A stretch of 64,000 nucleotides of DNA, taken from contig CAMDFR010000005.1 of assembly GCA_945897725.1 (NCBI GenBank), positions 62,001 to 126,000 on the forward strand, written 5' to 3'. This document shows positions 1 to 9,573 of this stretch, one piece after another; position 1 is the first letter of the stretch, and each line of letters starts with the position of its first letter. The DNA is from Chitinophaga pinensis (GTDB lineage Bacteria; Bacteroidota; Bacteroidia; Chitinophagales; CAMDFR01). A program made the position numbers and the translations under genes. A model generated the notes under the pieces. That model was not told the origin of the DNA and searched no databases. It was given only the letters and a program-made list of their open reading frames with translations.

Positions 1-2059
1 CAAACAATTTTTCATCAATCTTTAATGTGGCTGCATTTGCCTTGATATAGGACATTGCAGTAGATGCCGATTCTTTCATCACATCTCCCAACTTACCTGT
101 CAATTGCAATAAACCTTTTCCCTTACTCTTATTCGTTTCAATATATAAAATATCACCACCCACTGATGTGTAGGCTAGACCCACAGCCACTCCTGGTGGA
201 TTTGCTTCCTTATACAAATTTCTGTCATAGCGCGTTGGACCCAAAATGGTGTATAAATCTTCGGGCTTTACATCATCATTGTAGGCCTCTTCCATCACAA
301 TAGATTTTGCAACATAACGCATAGTGCTTGCCAATACTCTATCCAATTCACGCACACCACTTTCACGAGTATACTCATCGATAATGAGTTCTAAGGTCTT
401 TTTGTTAACCTTCACATCTTTCAGTTTCAAACCATGCAGTTTTCTTTGCTTGGGCACCAAATATTTTTGAGCAATCTCTAATTTTTCTTCAGTGGAATAG
501 CCCTCTAGATAGATAATCTCCATACGGTCGCGCAAAGCAGGATGTATACTCTGCAGAGAGTTGGCGGTCGCAATAAACATCACTTTAGATAAGTCATACT
601 CTAATTCCAAATAGTTATCATAAAAATGTTCGTTTTGCTCAGGATCTAGCACTTCCAATAAGGCAGAAGCAGGATCTCCTCTAAAATCATTCCCAATCTT
701 ATCGATCTCATCTAAAATAAATACTGGATTACTCGATTTTGCTTTTTTAATGGACTGAATAATTCGTCCAGGCATCGCACCAATATACGTTTTTCGATGA
801 CCACGAATTTCACTCTCATCGTGCAATCCACCCAAGGCCATACGAACATAAGTTCTATCAATAGATTCAGCAATAGATTTCCCTAAGGAGGTTTTACCAA
901 CGCCTGGAGGACCCACCAAACAAAGAATAGGCGATTTAAAATCTCCCTTCAATTTTAAAACTGCCAAATACTCTAAAATTCTATCTTTCACTTTATCCAA
1001 ACCAAAATGATCTCTGTCTAAAATCTCTTTTGCCTTTTTTAAATTGAAAGTATCTTTTGTGAGCTCACCCCAAGGCAATTCCAACATCAAATCCAAATAA
1101 TTCAATACCACGCCATACTCTGCGGCAGCAGGATTGGTTCTTTCGAGCTTTGCTAACTCTTTGTCAAAGGCTTCTTTCGCAACCATTGGAAATTGAACAC
1201 CTAATGACTTTTCTTTCAAACGTTTTACTTCCTTACCAACACCATCACCGCCCAATTCTTCTTGAATAATACGCATTTGTTGATTCAAAAAATAATCGCG
1301 TTGCTGCTTATCCAAATCGACTTTAGTTTTCGACTGTATCTGATTTTTTAATTCCAATAATTGAAACTCTTCATTCAAAAGCTCCATGCATTTAGATGCT
1401 CTTTCTTTCAAATCATTCACTTCTAAAACCATCTGTTTCTTCGCCACCTCCACATTCATATTAGACACAACAAAGTGAATCAAAAAAGTAGGATTATTGA
1501 TATTGTGCAGAATGGTAGAAGCCTCTGAAGGAATATTAGGTGATAGCTTGATAATTTGTTTAGATACATCTCTAATCGAACTAATCAATGCCTCAAATTC
1601 TTTATCATTCACATCTTTCTCATCATGCAGCATCTTTACCTTTGCTGTAAAGAATGGCTCCGTCTGCACTACTTCTTCTAACTCAAAACGTCTATTGCCT
1701 TGAATGATCACCGTGGTGCTGCCATCGGGCATTTTTAAGCGCTTCAAGATCTTAGCAATCGTTCCCACTTTGTACAAATCTCCGGCTTCAGGTTCTTCTT
1801 CACCAGGATTGATTTGCCCAACAATAGCAATAATTTTATCTTTTTTGTAGGCCTCATTTACTGCAGCGATCGACTTATCTCTACCAACCGTTATCGGCAG
1901 CACAACACCTGGAAATAAAATGGTATTTCGCAAAGGAACAATAGGCAATACTGCCGAAATATCACCATCATTTAACAGTTCTACGTCATCATCACTCAAC
2001 ACAGGTAAAAACTCTACCTCATCATCCTGTCCTTGCATTTGAAAAAAATCGTTCATCAT
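1..2059 (-). CDS. lon: ATP-dependent protease Lon (3' part outside window)
   Basis: Lon is a cytosolic AAA+ serine protease that degrades misfolded and regulatory proteins. Reading leftward from two adjacent ATG codons at 2059 and 2056, about 686 residues are visible: an acidic N-terminus, the LON substrate-binding domain (motif PLRNTILFPGVVLP), a coiled-coil region, and the AAA+ module with Walker A GPPGVGKT (near 900) and Walker B LDEID (near 700). The window edge cuts the gene at the start of the protease domain, so the catalytic Ser/Lys dyad is not visible. Family members are about 800-820 residues, so roughly 120-130 are missing. No frameshift is seen. It is divergent from comEC across about 350 bp. 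Confidence 0.95.
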   Translation of the reverse strand, partial: MMNDFFQMQGQDDEVEFLPVLSDDDVELLNDGDISAVLPIVPLRNTILFPGVVLPITVGRDKSIAAVNEAYKKDKIIAIVGQINPGEEEPEAGDLYKVGTIAKILKRLKMPDGSTTVIIQGNRRFELEEVVQTEPFFTAKVKMLHDEKDVNDKEFEALISSIRDVSKQIIKLSPNIPSEASTILHNINNPTFLIHFVVSNMNVEVAKKQMVLEVNDLKERASKCMELLNEEFQLLELKNQIQSKTKVDLDKQQRDYFLNQQMRIIQEELGGDGVGKEVKRLKEKSLGVQFPMVAKEAFDKELAKLERTNPAAAEYGVVLNYLDLMLELPWGELTKDTFNLKKAKEILDRDHFGLDKVKDRILEYLAVLKLKGDFKSPILCLVGPPGVGKTSLGKSIAESIDRTYVRMALGGLHDESEIRGHRKTYIGAMPGRIIQSIKKAKSSNPVFILDEIDKIGNDFRGDPASALLEVLDPEQNEHFYDNYLELEYDLSKVMFIATANSLQSIHPALRDRMEIIYLEGYSTEEKLEIAQKYLVPKQRKLHGLKLKDVKVNKKTLELIIDEYTRESGVRELDRVLASTMRYVAKSIVMEEAYNDDVKPEDLYTILGPTRYDRNLYKEANPPGVAVGLAYTSVGGDILYIETNKSKGKGLLQLTGKLGDVMKESASTAMSYIKANAATLKIDEKLF

Positions 2060-2408
2060 AACTTAATTTATTTTTTGTATAGCCTTGAAATCTCATAAAA
2101 CAGCTAAGATTTCTATAGCAATGGAATTCTCCAATAATTATACCATATCAAAAATACTGACAGATTCAGCAAAGTACACAAGCTTTTGTGTCATAATTGC
2201 AGTATCTAGTCTGGCTCAGTTACACACAAAGGACTTTCATCCTAAAGAGTCGCTTTCTACACTCGATAGAATAACAGTCATACACAGGCTATCATCAAAA
2301 TTGCTTTGTTGATCGCTATGCTTCAAAAAGGATGAAAAAATTTCTTGCATTCATCAAAAATTCTTACTTTTATTTTGAAGTTTCTACCTAAAACTTCACC
2401 TTACTTAC
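2060..2408. other. Divergent intergenic region between lon and comEC
   Basis: AT-rich 349-bp spacer that must hold the promoters of both divergent genes. A small open frame at 2085-2312 (75 codons, + strand) has no recognisable domain, signal peptide or homologous look and is judged fortuitous. No clear hairpin, riboswitch or full -33/-7 promoter pair was found. Confidence 0.4.
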
Positions 2409-4478
2409 ATGAAACAATTCCTATCTGAATCACCATTCATTAGGTTGTTTATTGCTTTTATTATCGGAATTCTATTGCGATACTATAGCGATATCAACTA
2501 TGCATTGGCATTGGCCATCTTTGGGTTGCTCCTATGTGTCAACCTAAGCATCTTTTTTAACATGCATCATATCGATCTTTTTAGGAGAAGATATGTTCAT
2601 GGTTTTGCCTTGTTCCTACTCATGTGCAGCACCAGTGTATTTATAAGCTCCTTAAGAGATGAGCAAGTGAGTGCTTCGCATTTTTCGCACTTCTCCACGG
2701 CTGAAGAGCAATATTGCATACTCGTGACGGATGATCCTACTAAAAACACGAGTGGAACTAGGTTTAAAGCCTCTGTGATAGCTGTGAACAAAGATTCTTT
2801 AAGCATCAAAACCCAGGGTAATATTACTGTTTATATAAATGATAGCAATGCGCTTTGCAGCTATGGCGATAGGCTCTTGTGCACTGGATCTATGAAGCCT
2901 ATTGCGGATGCGCAAAATCCATATGAATTCAATAATAGGCAATTTGCTGCCCATAAAAATATATACCAGCAACTCTGCATCCAAAAAGGGGCTTACCAAA
3001 TTGTCAAGCATCAACAAGGCGATCCGCTACTTAAACAAGTACATGACATCCGAAAATACCTAAGCGCTTGCATGGACAAAAGCATGCAAAACACCCAAGC
3101 AGCATCCGTCGCCAAAGCATTGCTCTTAGGCGACGATAACGATATCGAAAATAGCCTCATGCAAGCCTATTCAAGTTGTGGTGTCATTCATGTTTTATCT
3201 GTGTCAGGTCTTCATGTAGGTATATTTTTTATCATCATCAACTATTTATTTAGCTTCATCAAAAAGGAAGACAAAAAAATAAAATTTTTCAAAGCCATCA
3301 TCATCATATTACTTATTTGGTTTTATGCAGCTTTGTCAGGCTTCTCTCCTTCCGTCCTACGATCTGCTGTGATGCTCAGTTTTGTGGCTTTCGGAAATGC
3401 ATTATCGCGCAAAATAAGTATCTATAATTCTTTATCAGCATCCGCGGTTTTTCTACTCTGTTACCACAGTGACTATCTTTTTGATGTTGGCTTTCAGCTG
3501 AGTTATATTTCTGTATTCGGCATTATTTACCTTCAACCAAAAGTGTATCAATGCTGGTCGATTAAAAATTATTTAGGGGACAAAATCTGGCAAATGACCT
3601 CAGTGTCTATCGCTGCTCAGTTTGTAACATTTCCCCTTTCGATCTATTACTTTTACCAATTCCCAACACTCTTCTTAATAGCTAACTTACTCATCATTCC
3701 ACTAATTACTATCGCTCTCTTTGCAGGCTTTGCTTTTCTAGTCCTTTGCTCGCTACATTCAGAGGCCTTGCTCTTCTATATTGTCAAACCCTTAGAATAC
3801 ACTTTAATCATCATCAATAAATGTATTCTATGGATAGATAGCATTCCTTACAATGCCATCAAAAATATTTTTCTAAGTCCTATCGAAACCATCATCATCT
3901 ATTGCCTCTTCTTACTTTTCTTCTTTTGGTTAGAATTAAAACAGGTCAAATTATTACAGTACCTGCTCACATGCACTCTAGTATTTATGCTTTTTCTCTC
4001 CTTCGAAAAGATGAATGATTATCAAAAAACGAACCTTATCGTTTATTCTTTAAATAAAATGCAACGAATTGAAATGACGCACCAACAATACAGTCAGGTA
4101 TTCACTACTTGCCCTTTATCAGAGAATGATAGAAATTATAGTTTTCATATCAAGGCTTATCGCGTACATCATAAAGTGATGACCGAACATGAAACAATCA
4201 TAGAAAAAGGCAATTATGATATTCTTTGCAGCAACATGCATATCTTATTTTTAAATAAAAAAGATGCCCCATTAGAACAATTGTCATCTCAAAAATATGA
4301 TCTTGTCATTGTTGGCCATAATGCCATCCATAATTTTGAAATGTTTAAAAAGAATTGTCATTACAAGGCTTTGGTGCTAGACAATAGTAACAGTCTCTCT
4401 TTCATAAAAGAAGCAAATCGACAATCACTTTCATTTCATAACATCAAAACAGATAAAGCATTTGTGATGGAGTTGTAG
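2409..4478 (+). CDS. comEC: ComEC/Rec2-family competence membrane protein
   Basis: ComEC forms the inner-membrane channel for single-stranded DNA in natural transformation. The 689-residue protein has N-terminal membrane helices, a soluble DUF4131/OB-like segment (about residues 60-210), then the Competence domain with the family motif LSVSGLHVG near residue 262 and many hydrophobic helices to about residue 530. The C-terminal tail of about 150 residues does not show the zinc-binding HxHxDH motif of a metallo-beta-lactamase domain; Bacteroidota ComECs are often shorter and lack that domain. The ATG at 2409 directly precedes a hydrophobic N-terminus. It converges on the ABC transporter gene, and a bidirectional hairpin lies between them. 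Confidence 0.92.
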   Translation: MKQFLSESPFIRLFIAFIIGILLRYYSDINYALALAIFGLLLCVNLSIFFNMHHIDLFRRRYVHGFALFLLMCSTSVFISSLRDEQVSASHFSHFSTAEEQYCILVTDDPTKNTSGTRFKASVIAVNKDSLSIKTQGNITVYINDSNALCSYGDRLLCTGSMKPIADAQNPYEFNNRQFAAHKNIYQQLCIQKGAYQIVKHQQGDPLLKQVHDIRKYLSACMDKSMQNTQAASVAKALLLGDDNDIENSLMQAYSSCGVIHVLSVSGLHVGIFFIIINYLFSFIKKEDKKIKFFKAIIIILLIWFYAALSGFSPSVLRSAVMLSFVAFGNALSRKISIYNSLSASAVFLLCYHSDYLFDVGFQLSYISVFGIIYLQPKVYQCWSIKNYLGDKIWQMTSVSIAAQFVTFPLSIYYFYQFPTLFLIANLLIIPLITIALFAGFAFLVLCSLHSEALLFYIVKPLEYTLIIINKCILWIDSIPYNAIKNIFLSPIETIIIYCLFLLFFFWLELKQVKLLQYLLTCTLVFMLFLSFEKMNDYQKTNLIVYSLNKMQRIEMTHQQYSQVFTTCPLSENDRNYSFHIKAYRVHHKVMTEHETIIEKGNYDILCSNMHILFLNKKDAPLEQLSSQKYDLVIVGHNAIHNFEMFKKNCHYKALVLDNSNSLSFIKEANRQSLSFHNIKTDKAFVMEL

Positions 4479-4677
4479 TCACAACAGTATTCATTAATTC
4501 ATTATATAAAAAGCTGCGTTAGAAAATAATTCTATCCCTTGAAACTAAACAAACTTATGAATAATTAAAAGTATAAGAGACGCATTCCTGTAGGTAAGTG
4601 TTTAGGAAAGTATAATGTCAGAATATAAAACGAATCTAATTCAATCAAAGAATCTAATCAGTAAGCAACATAAAAAA

Positions 4678-4699
4678 AAGCAAGACCAGGGTCTTGCTT
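4678..4699. terminator. Bidirectional rho-independent terminator
   Basis: Arms AAGCAAGAC and GTCTTGCTT flank a 4-nt CAGG loop. A tract of eight or more A's lies on the left and T's on the right, so it can terminate both comEC (+) and the ABC transporter gene (-). It sits in the 246-bp convergent spacer, which holds nothing else recognisable. Confidence 0.85.
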
Positions 4700-4724
4700 T
4701 TTTATCTCTATGTCACTATTAAGT

Positions 4725-6518
4725 TTAAGCTGGTTCAGCTACTTTCAATCTAGCGATAATATCTTCTACTCTACCTTTTGGAATCGCATTAATCAAATCT
4801 CTCGTATATGCCTGTGCTGCATTTGCATAGATTTGGTCACTTGCGCCCATCTCCTCAATCTTTCCTTTATTCATCACCACCATTCTATCACTCATCTGTT
4901 TCACGACCGACAAATCATGCGAGATAAAAATATACGTAAATTTAAATTCTTCTCTTAATTCCATCAATAGATTCAATACCTGTGCTTGAACCGAAACATC
5001 CAACGCAGATACCGACTCATCACAAATAATAAAACTAGGTTTTAATGCTAAGGCGCGCGCTATACAAATACGTTGTCTTTGTCCACCAGAGAATTCATGG
5101 GGATATCGACTAAACTGATTTTCGTTCATATTCACACGACGCAATAACTCCAATACTTTATCCTTTCTTTCTTTCTCATTGCTGTATAACCCATGCACAG
5201 TCATTGGTTCCATAATCGCACTACCAATGGTCATACGGGGATTTAATGATGAATAAGGATCCTGGAAAATGATTTGCATCTCTTTACGCAACTCCAACAT
5301 GTCTTTGTCGCCTAACTCCAATAAATTACGTCCTTTATAAATAATCTCTCCTGAATGTGCTGGAGCCAATCTTAATATCGTTCTTCCTAAAGTGGTTTTA
5401 CCACAACCCGATTCCCCAACTAAACCAAGGGTTTCACCTTCGTACACATCAAGCGTTACATCATCTACCGCCTTTACATAATCCATCACCTTTCCAAACA
5501 TATTTTTGGTGGTGGGGAACCAAGTCTTCAGATTTTTAATCTGTAGCATTGGTGGAGCTGACATCAAACGCGCTCTACGTTTATCTGTTTCATCTTGGGT
5601 AACGGTCACCGATTCAATCGCCGTAGCCACTGTCATATCTAGTGGAATAATCACTCCATTCTCTTCTTTCATAAAATCAGCAACAGTCGGCATCTTGCTT
5701 AAACGTCTGTCTAAAGAAGGACGACAAGCCAAAAGTCCTTTAGTATATGGATGTTGAGGATTTTGGAAAATTTCTAGCACACTTCCTTGCTCCACAATTT
5801 TGCCCTTGTACATCACAATCACTTTGTCTGCTACCTCAGCAATAACCCCTAAATCATGTGTAATAAAGACCACAGAGCTATCAGCATCTTTCTTCAGATC
5901 GTTCATCAATTGAAGTATCGTTGCTTGAACAGTCACATCCAAGGCAGTAGTAGGCTCATCGGCTATCAAAATATCAGGATTGCAACTCATCGCCATCGCA
6001 ATCATCACACGTTGCTTTTGGCCACCAGATAATTGATGTGGATAGGCATTTAAAATTCTTTGAGGGTTTGGTAACTGAACCTTTTCAAACATGGCAAGCG
6101 TTCTAGTTTCCGCCTCTTTCCTACTCACTTTCTGATGCAATTGTATCGCTTCTACCACCTGATCACCACATGTAAATACCGGATTCAATGAAGTCATAGG
6201 CTCTTGAAAAATCATAGCGATATCATTGCCACGAATCGTTCGCATATCATCTTCTGAGATAGTTCTCAAATCAATCTTAGTCCCGTCTTTTTTATGATAA
6301 ATCATCTCACCTCCGGTAATCTGACCAGGAGGATTTGGAATCAAACGCATCAAGGATAAAGAAGTAACAGACTTTCCAGAACCCGATTCACCAACGATTC
6401 CAATCGTTTCACCTCTATATAAAGTAAACGACACATCGTTTACCGCTTTCACATTCCCTTCTTCGGTTTTAAACTCCGTCACTAGGTTCTTTACTTCTAA
6501 TAATATCTTTTTTTCCAT
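4725..6518 (-). CDS. Fused oligo/dipeptide ABC transporter ATPase (DppD-DppF type)
   Basis: Cytoplasmic ATPase of a peptide/nickel (Opp/Dpp) importer or related transporter, with the two usual ATPase subunits fused. In 597 residues, domain 1 has Walker A GESGSGKS (43-50), signature LSGGQKQR (163-170) and Walker B ILIADE (183-188). Domain 2 has Walker A GESGCGKT (368-375), signature FSGGQRQR (476-483) and Walker B IICDES (497-502). Both end in the NPxHPYT / AAQAYTRDL oligopeptide-type region. The second Walker B reads DES where DEP is more usual. No permease or binding-protein genes are adjacent, so the substrate cannot be deduced. Similar fused ATPases include YejF and GsiA. Confidence 0.93.
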   Translation of the reverse strand: MEKKILLEVKNLVTEFKTEEGNVKAVNDVSFTLYRGETIGIVGESGSGKSVTSLSLMRLIPNPPGQITGGEMIYHKKDGTKIDLRTISEDDMRTIRGNDIAMIFQEPMTSLNPVFTCGDQVVEAIQLHQKVSRKEAETRTLAMFEKVQLPNPQRILNAYPHQLSGGQKQRVMIAMAMSCNPDILIADEPTTALDVTVQATILQLMNDLKKDADSSVVFITHDLGVIAEVADKVIVMYKGKIVEQGSVLEIFQNPQHPYTKGLLACRPSLDRRLSKMPTVADFMKEENGVIIPLDMTVATAIESVTVTQDETDKRRARLMSAPPMLQIKNLKTWFPTTKNMFGKVMDYVKAVDDVTLDVYEGETLGLVGESGCGKTTLGRTILRLAPAHSGEIIYKGRNLLELGDKDMLELRKEMQIIFQDPYSSLNPRMTIGSAIMEPMTVHGLYSNEKERKDKVLELLRRVNMNENQFSRYPHEFSGGQRQRICIARALALKPSFIICDESVSALDVSVQAQVLNLLMELREEFKFTYIFISHDLSVVKQMSDRMVVMNKGKIEEMGASDQIYANAAQAYTRDLINAIPKGRVEDIIARLKVAEPA

Positions 6519-6615
6519 AAGTTCGATTTACAAGAATAAAGATAGTTTTAATTTACAATTTCACAAAAAGAAGAAAATTTTAGTTTTAATTTGCTTTCAA
6601 GAAACCACATTGCTT

Positions 6616-7326
6616 ATGAAAATTATTTCTTTGATTCCAGCCCGTGACGGTTCAAAAGGCATTAAAAATAAGAACTTGACAGAGATAGAAGGCAAGTCAC
6701 TTGTGGGTCATAGCATCACCCATTCACTAGAATCAAAGCTCATTCAACGTACTTTTCTTTCAAGCGATAGCGATTTAATTATTGCAGAAGGTATTAAGTA
6801 TGGCGCAGAAGTTCCCTTTGTGCGACCCGCCGAGTTAGCAGAAGACCATGTGCTAGACATCCCTGTTTTCGAGCATTTACTCGCATTTCTGAAAGAAAAA
6901 GAAAATTACATTCCTGACATAGTGGTGCACCTTCGACCCACAGCGCCTTATAGAAATCCACATTGGATCGACGAAGCCATTCAGCTCCTAATCGACCATA
7001 CTGAAGCTGATTCGGTACGCTCGGTATCAGAACCTGGTCAACATCCATATCGCGTTTTTACCCTCGACCAAAAAGGTTTTCTCGACCCCATCATGAAGGC
7101 TGAACACCCACAGCCCTATCTCTTACGCCGACAGGATTTACCCAAAATGTACTTTTACAATTGCGTCATCGATGTGACTCGTGCGAGTACTATCACCGAG
7201 CAACATTCTATGACAGGCTCAAAAATTTATCCATATATCATGGATGCCAATGATGTCATCGACATAGATACCCCGCTAGACTTAGAGTTTGCGCGATTTT
7301 ACCTCCATCAAAAGTTGAATCAATAA
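6616..7326 (+). CDS. Acylneuraminate/CMP-sugar cytidylyltransferase family (NeuA/PseF-like)
   Basis: Predicted to activate a nonulosonic or similar acid sugar with CTP to give a CMP-sugar for surface glycans. The N-terminus carries the family nucleotide-binding signature PARDGSKGIKNKN (classically PARGGSKG...KN), followed by LSSDSD, the LRPTAP substrate loop and a C-terminal acidic stretch IDIDTPLDLEFA typical of CMP-NeuAc synthetases. Length (237 residues) fits the family. ATG at 6616 was preferred over an upstream in-frame TTG at 6610. No nonulosonate synthase is adjacent; other sugar genes begin 6 kb downstream. The exact sugar (sialic, legionaminic, pseudaminic or other) cannot be told. 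Confidence 0.85.
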   Translation: MKIISLIPARDGSKGIKNKNLTEIEGKSLVGHSITHSLESKLIQRTFLSSDSDLIIAEGIKYGAEVPFVRPAELAEDHVLDIPVFEHLLAFLKEKENYIPDIVVHLRPTAPYRNPHWIDEAIQLLIDHTEADSVRSVSEPGQHPYRVFTLDQKGFLDPIMKAEHPQPYLLRRQDLPKMYFYNCVIDVTRASTITEQHSMTGSKIYPYIMDANDVIDIDTPLDLEFARFYLHQKLNQ

Positions 7327-7334
7327 TATTTTTT

Positions 7335-7418
7335 GGGTGTGCCCCCCTTGCTGAGATACAAAGCAAGGCGGTCGTGCTATACGCCTTACTTCGTGCCGGA
7401 TGCTATCACTCACACGGC
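7335..7418 (+). repeat. Structured dispersed element, copy A
   Basis: Begins 8 bp after the neuA-like stop on the same strand. Shows 5' box GGGTGTGCCC, hairpin 1 (CCTTGC / GCAAGG with loop containing ATACAAA), central GGTCGTGCTATACG, a weak hairpin 2, and 3' box TGCTATCACTCACACGG. Same architecture as the copies at 11996, 12985, 32431 and 60013. The rest of the 7327-7555 spacer is AT-rich leader of the next gene. Confidence 0.7.
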
Positions 7419-7505
7419 ATTTCGATTTATAGAAAAATAAAATGATGTATAGATTCTATGTAGTTTGCATGGACTACATGACATCCAATTGCTAGTACAA
7501 ACGAC

Positions 7506-7513
7506 TATATTTG
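7506..7513 (+). promoter_or_regulatory. Candidate Bacteroidota -7 box (TATATTTG)
   Basis: TATATTTG matches the TAnnTTTG consensus and lies 42 bp before the next start codon. No TTTG is present at the ideal 19-nt upstream spacing (only a TTG at 14 nt), so this is a weak assignment. Confidence 0.3.
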
Positions 7514-7555
7514 TAGTGATTGAGAATATCTTAAAATTGAATTTAACTCCATAAC

Positions 7556-8962
7556 ATGAAAATAATTAGTACCATTTTTATAATCGTAACTATGGCAATT
7601 ACTTCGTTTGCCCAAACTTATCAAATGCCGGCAGAGAACGAACCTCACGAAGGAACATGGTTACAGTGGCCACATCAATATGAGTATGGAATGTCTTACC
7701 GAAACAGTCTAGATTTAACTTGGGTGTCGATGACAAAAGCTTTGGTAGGCAGCGAAAAGGTGCATATTATTGCGTATAATTCAACAGAGCAAGGTAGAAT
7801 TACAGCCTTGCTTTCCGCGGCAAGTGTCAACCTAAGCAATGTAGATTTCAAATTGTGGCAAACTAATGATGTTTGGGTCAGAGATAATGGACCCATTTTT
7901 GTCAGAGATACAAGTGGAAATTTGCATCTTGAAGACTGGGGTTTTAATGGATGGGGAGGCGATTATAATTATAACCTTTGTAATACAATACCGACAAGTA
8001 TTGGAACAGCCATCAGTCTACCAGTCATTGACTTAAATGCAACTATGATACTTGAAGGCGGAGCCTACGAGCTTGACGGAAAAGGTGTCTTTTTGGCAAC
8101 CAAAAGTTCAATACTAACCCAAACAAATGCTTCAGGAGCATTAGCTATCAGAAATCCTGGCATGACCAAAACTCAAGCAGAAACAATACTTACCCAATAC
8201 ATCGGAGTTACAAAATTTATTTGGTTGGATGGTTTTCTAGGTCCAGATGACATTACGGATGCGCATATTGATGGCTTTGCAAAGTTTGCCAATGATAGCA
8301 CTTTGGTGACCATGAGCAACTCAGATTTACTTTATTGGGGACTATCATCAACCGATATCGCAACACTAAATACAGCAAGCAATGTGAGTGGAACTGCCTA
8401 TAATAAAGTATATGTACCATTGACACAGAATAATGTCGTTACTACCTTTGGAACCAATTTAGGATATAAAGGATCTTATTGCAATTACTATATTGCGAAT
8501 AATGTCATCCTTGTTCCCAACTATAGCGACCCTAATGATGCAGCAGCTAATGCGATTATTCAAGCACTGCATCCAGGGAGAACAGTAGTGGGAATTGATT
8601 GTAGAAACTTATATGAGAATGGTGGAATGGTGCATTGTGTTACGCAACAACAACCCCTTGCAGCTGCAAGCTCAAGCATTAACAACCAAATAGCAGAAGA
8701 ATATAAGATCGTTAAAAACTATCCAAATCCTTTCAATCAATCGACTAATATTGATATCTCGCTTAGCACAAATTCTAGTCTTCAGATTATTATCTTCAAT
8801 GCATTAGGTGAAAGAGTTGCTGAAACATCCAAAACTAATTATACTTTCGGTAAGCAGACTATAAACATCAAGGCAGATAACTTATTAGATGGAATGTATT
8901 ATTATCAAATAAGAGTGAATGATTTTAAAACATTAAATGGTCATATGATTGTTTCTAACTAA
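7556..8962 (+). CDS. Secreted peptidylarginine/agmatine deiminase-family protein with T9SS type A tail
   Basis: Guanidino-modifying hydrolase of the PAD_porph fold, which includes agmatine deiminases and Porphyromonas gingivalis PPAD. Residues 1-20 form a signal peptide ending SFAQ. The catalytic set is intact: Asp110 (WVRDNGP), His237 and Asp239 (DAHIDGF), Cys361 (GGMVHCVTQQQP). EGGAYELDGKG (167-177) matches the family substrate loop. From about residue 388 a T9SS type A sorting domain follows (NYPNPFNQ...GMYYYQI...), so the enzyme is exported, unlike the cytosolic agmatine deiminase of about 350 residues. Whether it acts on free agmatine/arginine or on protein C-terminal arginine is not visible. 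It is monocistronic. Confidence 0.9.
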   Translation: MKIISTIFIIVTMAITSFAQTYQMPAENEPHEGTWLQWPHQYEYGMSYRNSLDLTWVSMTKALVGSEKVHIIAYNSTEQGRITALLSAASVNLSNVDFKLWQTNDVWVRDNGPIFVRDTSGNLHLEDWGFNGWGGDYNYNLCNTIPTSIGTAISLPVIDLNATMILEGGAYELDGKGVFLATKSSILTQTNASGALAIRNPGMTKTQAETILTQYIGVTKFIWLDGFLGPDDITDAHIDGFAKFANDSTLVTMSNSDLLYWGLSSTDIATLNTASNVSGTAYNKVYVPLTQNNVVTTFGTNLGYKGSYCNYYIANNVILVPNYSDPNDAAANAIIQALHPGRTVVGIDCRNLYENGGMVHCVTQQQPLAAASSSINNQIAEEYKIVKNYPNPFNQSTNIDISLSTNSSLQIIIFNALGERVAETSKTNYTFGKQTINIKADNLLDGMYYYQIRVNDFKTLNGHMIVSN

Positions 8963-9012
8963 TGTAGTTTTACAAAACATAAAATAAAAAAATTGTCAAT
9001 CACCATTTTCAG

Positions 9013-9420
9013 ATGTCTAAAGAAGCCAGGTTTTATCGATCGGGCAAGAATGTATTTTCTAGAACTTAACGACAATGGATTATACATGATCGCACTTGGA
9101 AAAGCAACGGCGGTGACTAATGTTAGATCTAGCTTACAGCAAGTCATCGCTGCTGAAGCCATCAACTATTTTCAAGACAAATATGAACCAGAAATTGTGG
9201 CGAATGAAAAGCGCATTGCAGAAGGTCAATTAGAAACTATGAAGTCTGAAAAACATTGCTGCTTTTTGACAAAATCGCAAGTAAAAAAAATTCTTTTTCC
9301 AAAGAAGCAGATGCTTCTGTAAAAATTAAAATCAAAGGTCCCAAAGTGGATATAGCCTTGTTTGCAGATGCGGAGTATTTGAGCGAATTACAAGGAATGG
9401 AGAAAGCTTTGAAAAGTTAG
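9013..9420 (+). pseudogene. Small gene with two compensating frameshifts (unknown function)
   Basis: Three segments in two frames join into one plausible protein of about 135 residues. It starts MSKEARFYRSGKNVF at ATG 9013, continues LELNDNGLYMIALGK after removing one T from the TTTT at 9055-9058, then runs to about 9250. There, adding one A to the AAAAA run returns to the first frame and gives TLLLFDKIASKK up to a stop at 9420. Both indels are in homopolymers and cancel out, so either the gene is decaying or the assembly carries two errors. As printed, the longest continuous frame (8993-9322) yields 109 residues. No family was recognised; the predicted product is soluble, charged and alpha-rich in the middle. 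Confidence 0.6.
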
Positions 9421-9431
9421 TTCTTTAGTTG

Positions 9432-9466
9432 TGAGTTATGAGTTATGAGTTATGAGTTTTGAGTTG
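9432..9466. repeat. Short tandem repeat, 5 x 7 bp (TGAGTTA)
   Basis: Three perfect TGAGTTA units are followed by TGAGTTT and TGAGTTG, in the 153-bp spacer between the broken gene and the collagen-like gene. Noncoding; a possible slippage site. Confidence 0.9.
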
Positions 9467-9573
9467 TTCTGCTGTGTTTAGCAATCTATGAATATCAAGC
9501 ATGACTAAAAATTGCTGCGTCGTGGACAAAAAGCTATTAAAAAATGATATGCTTTGTGCTATCTCCTAACATA

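Noticed and set aside
2085-2312. 75-codon open frame between lon and comEC
   Set aside because: No start context, domain or signal peptide; lies in the promoter region of two divergent genes.
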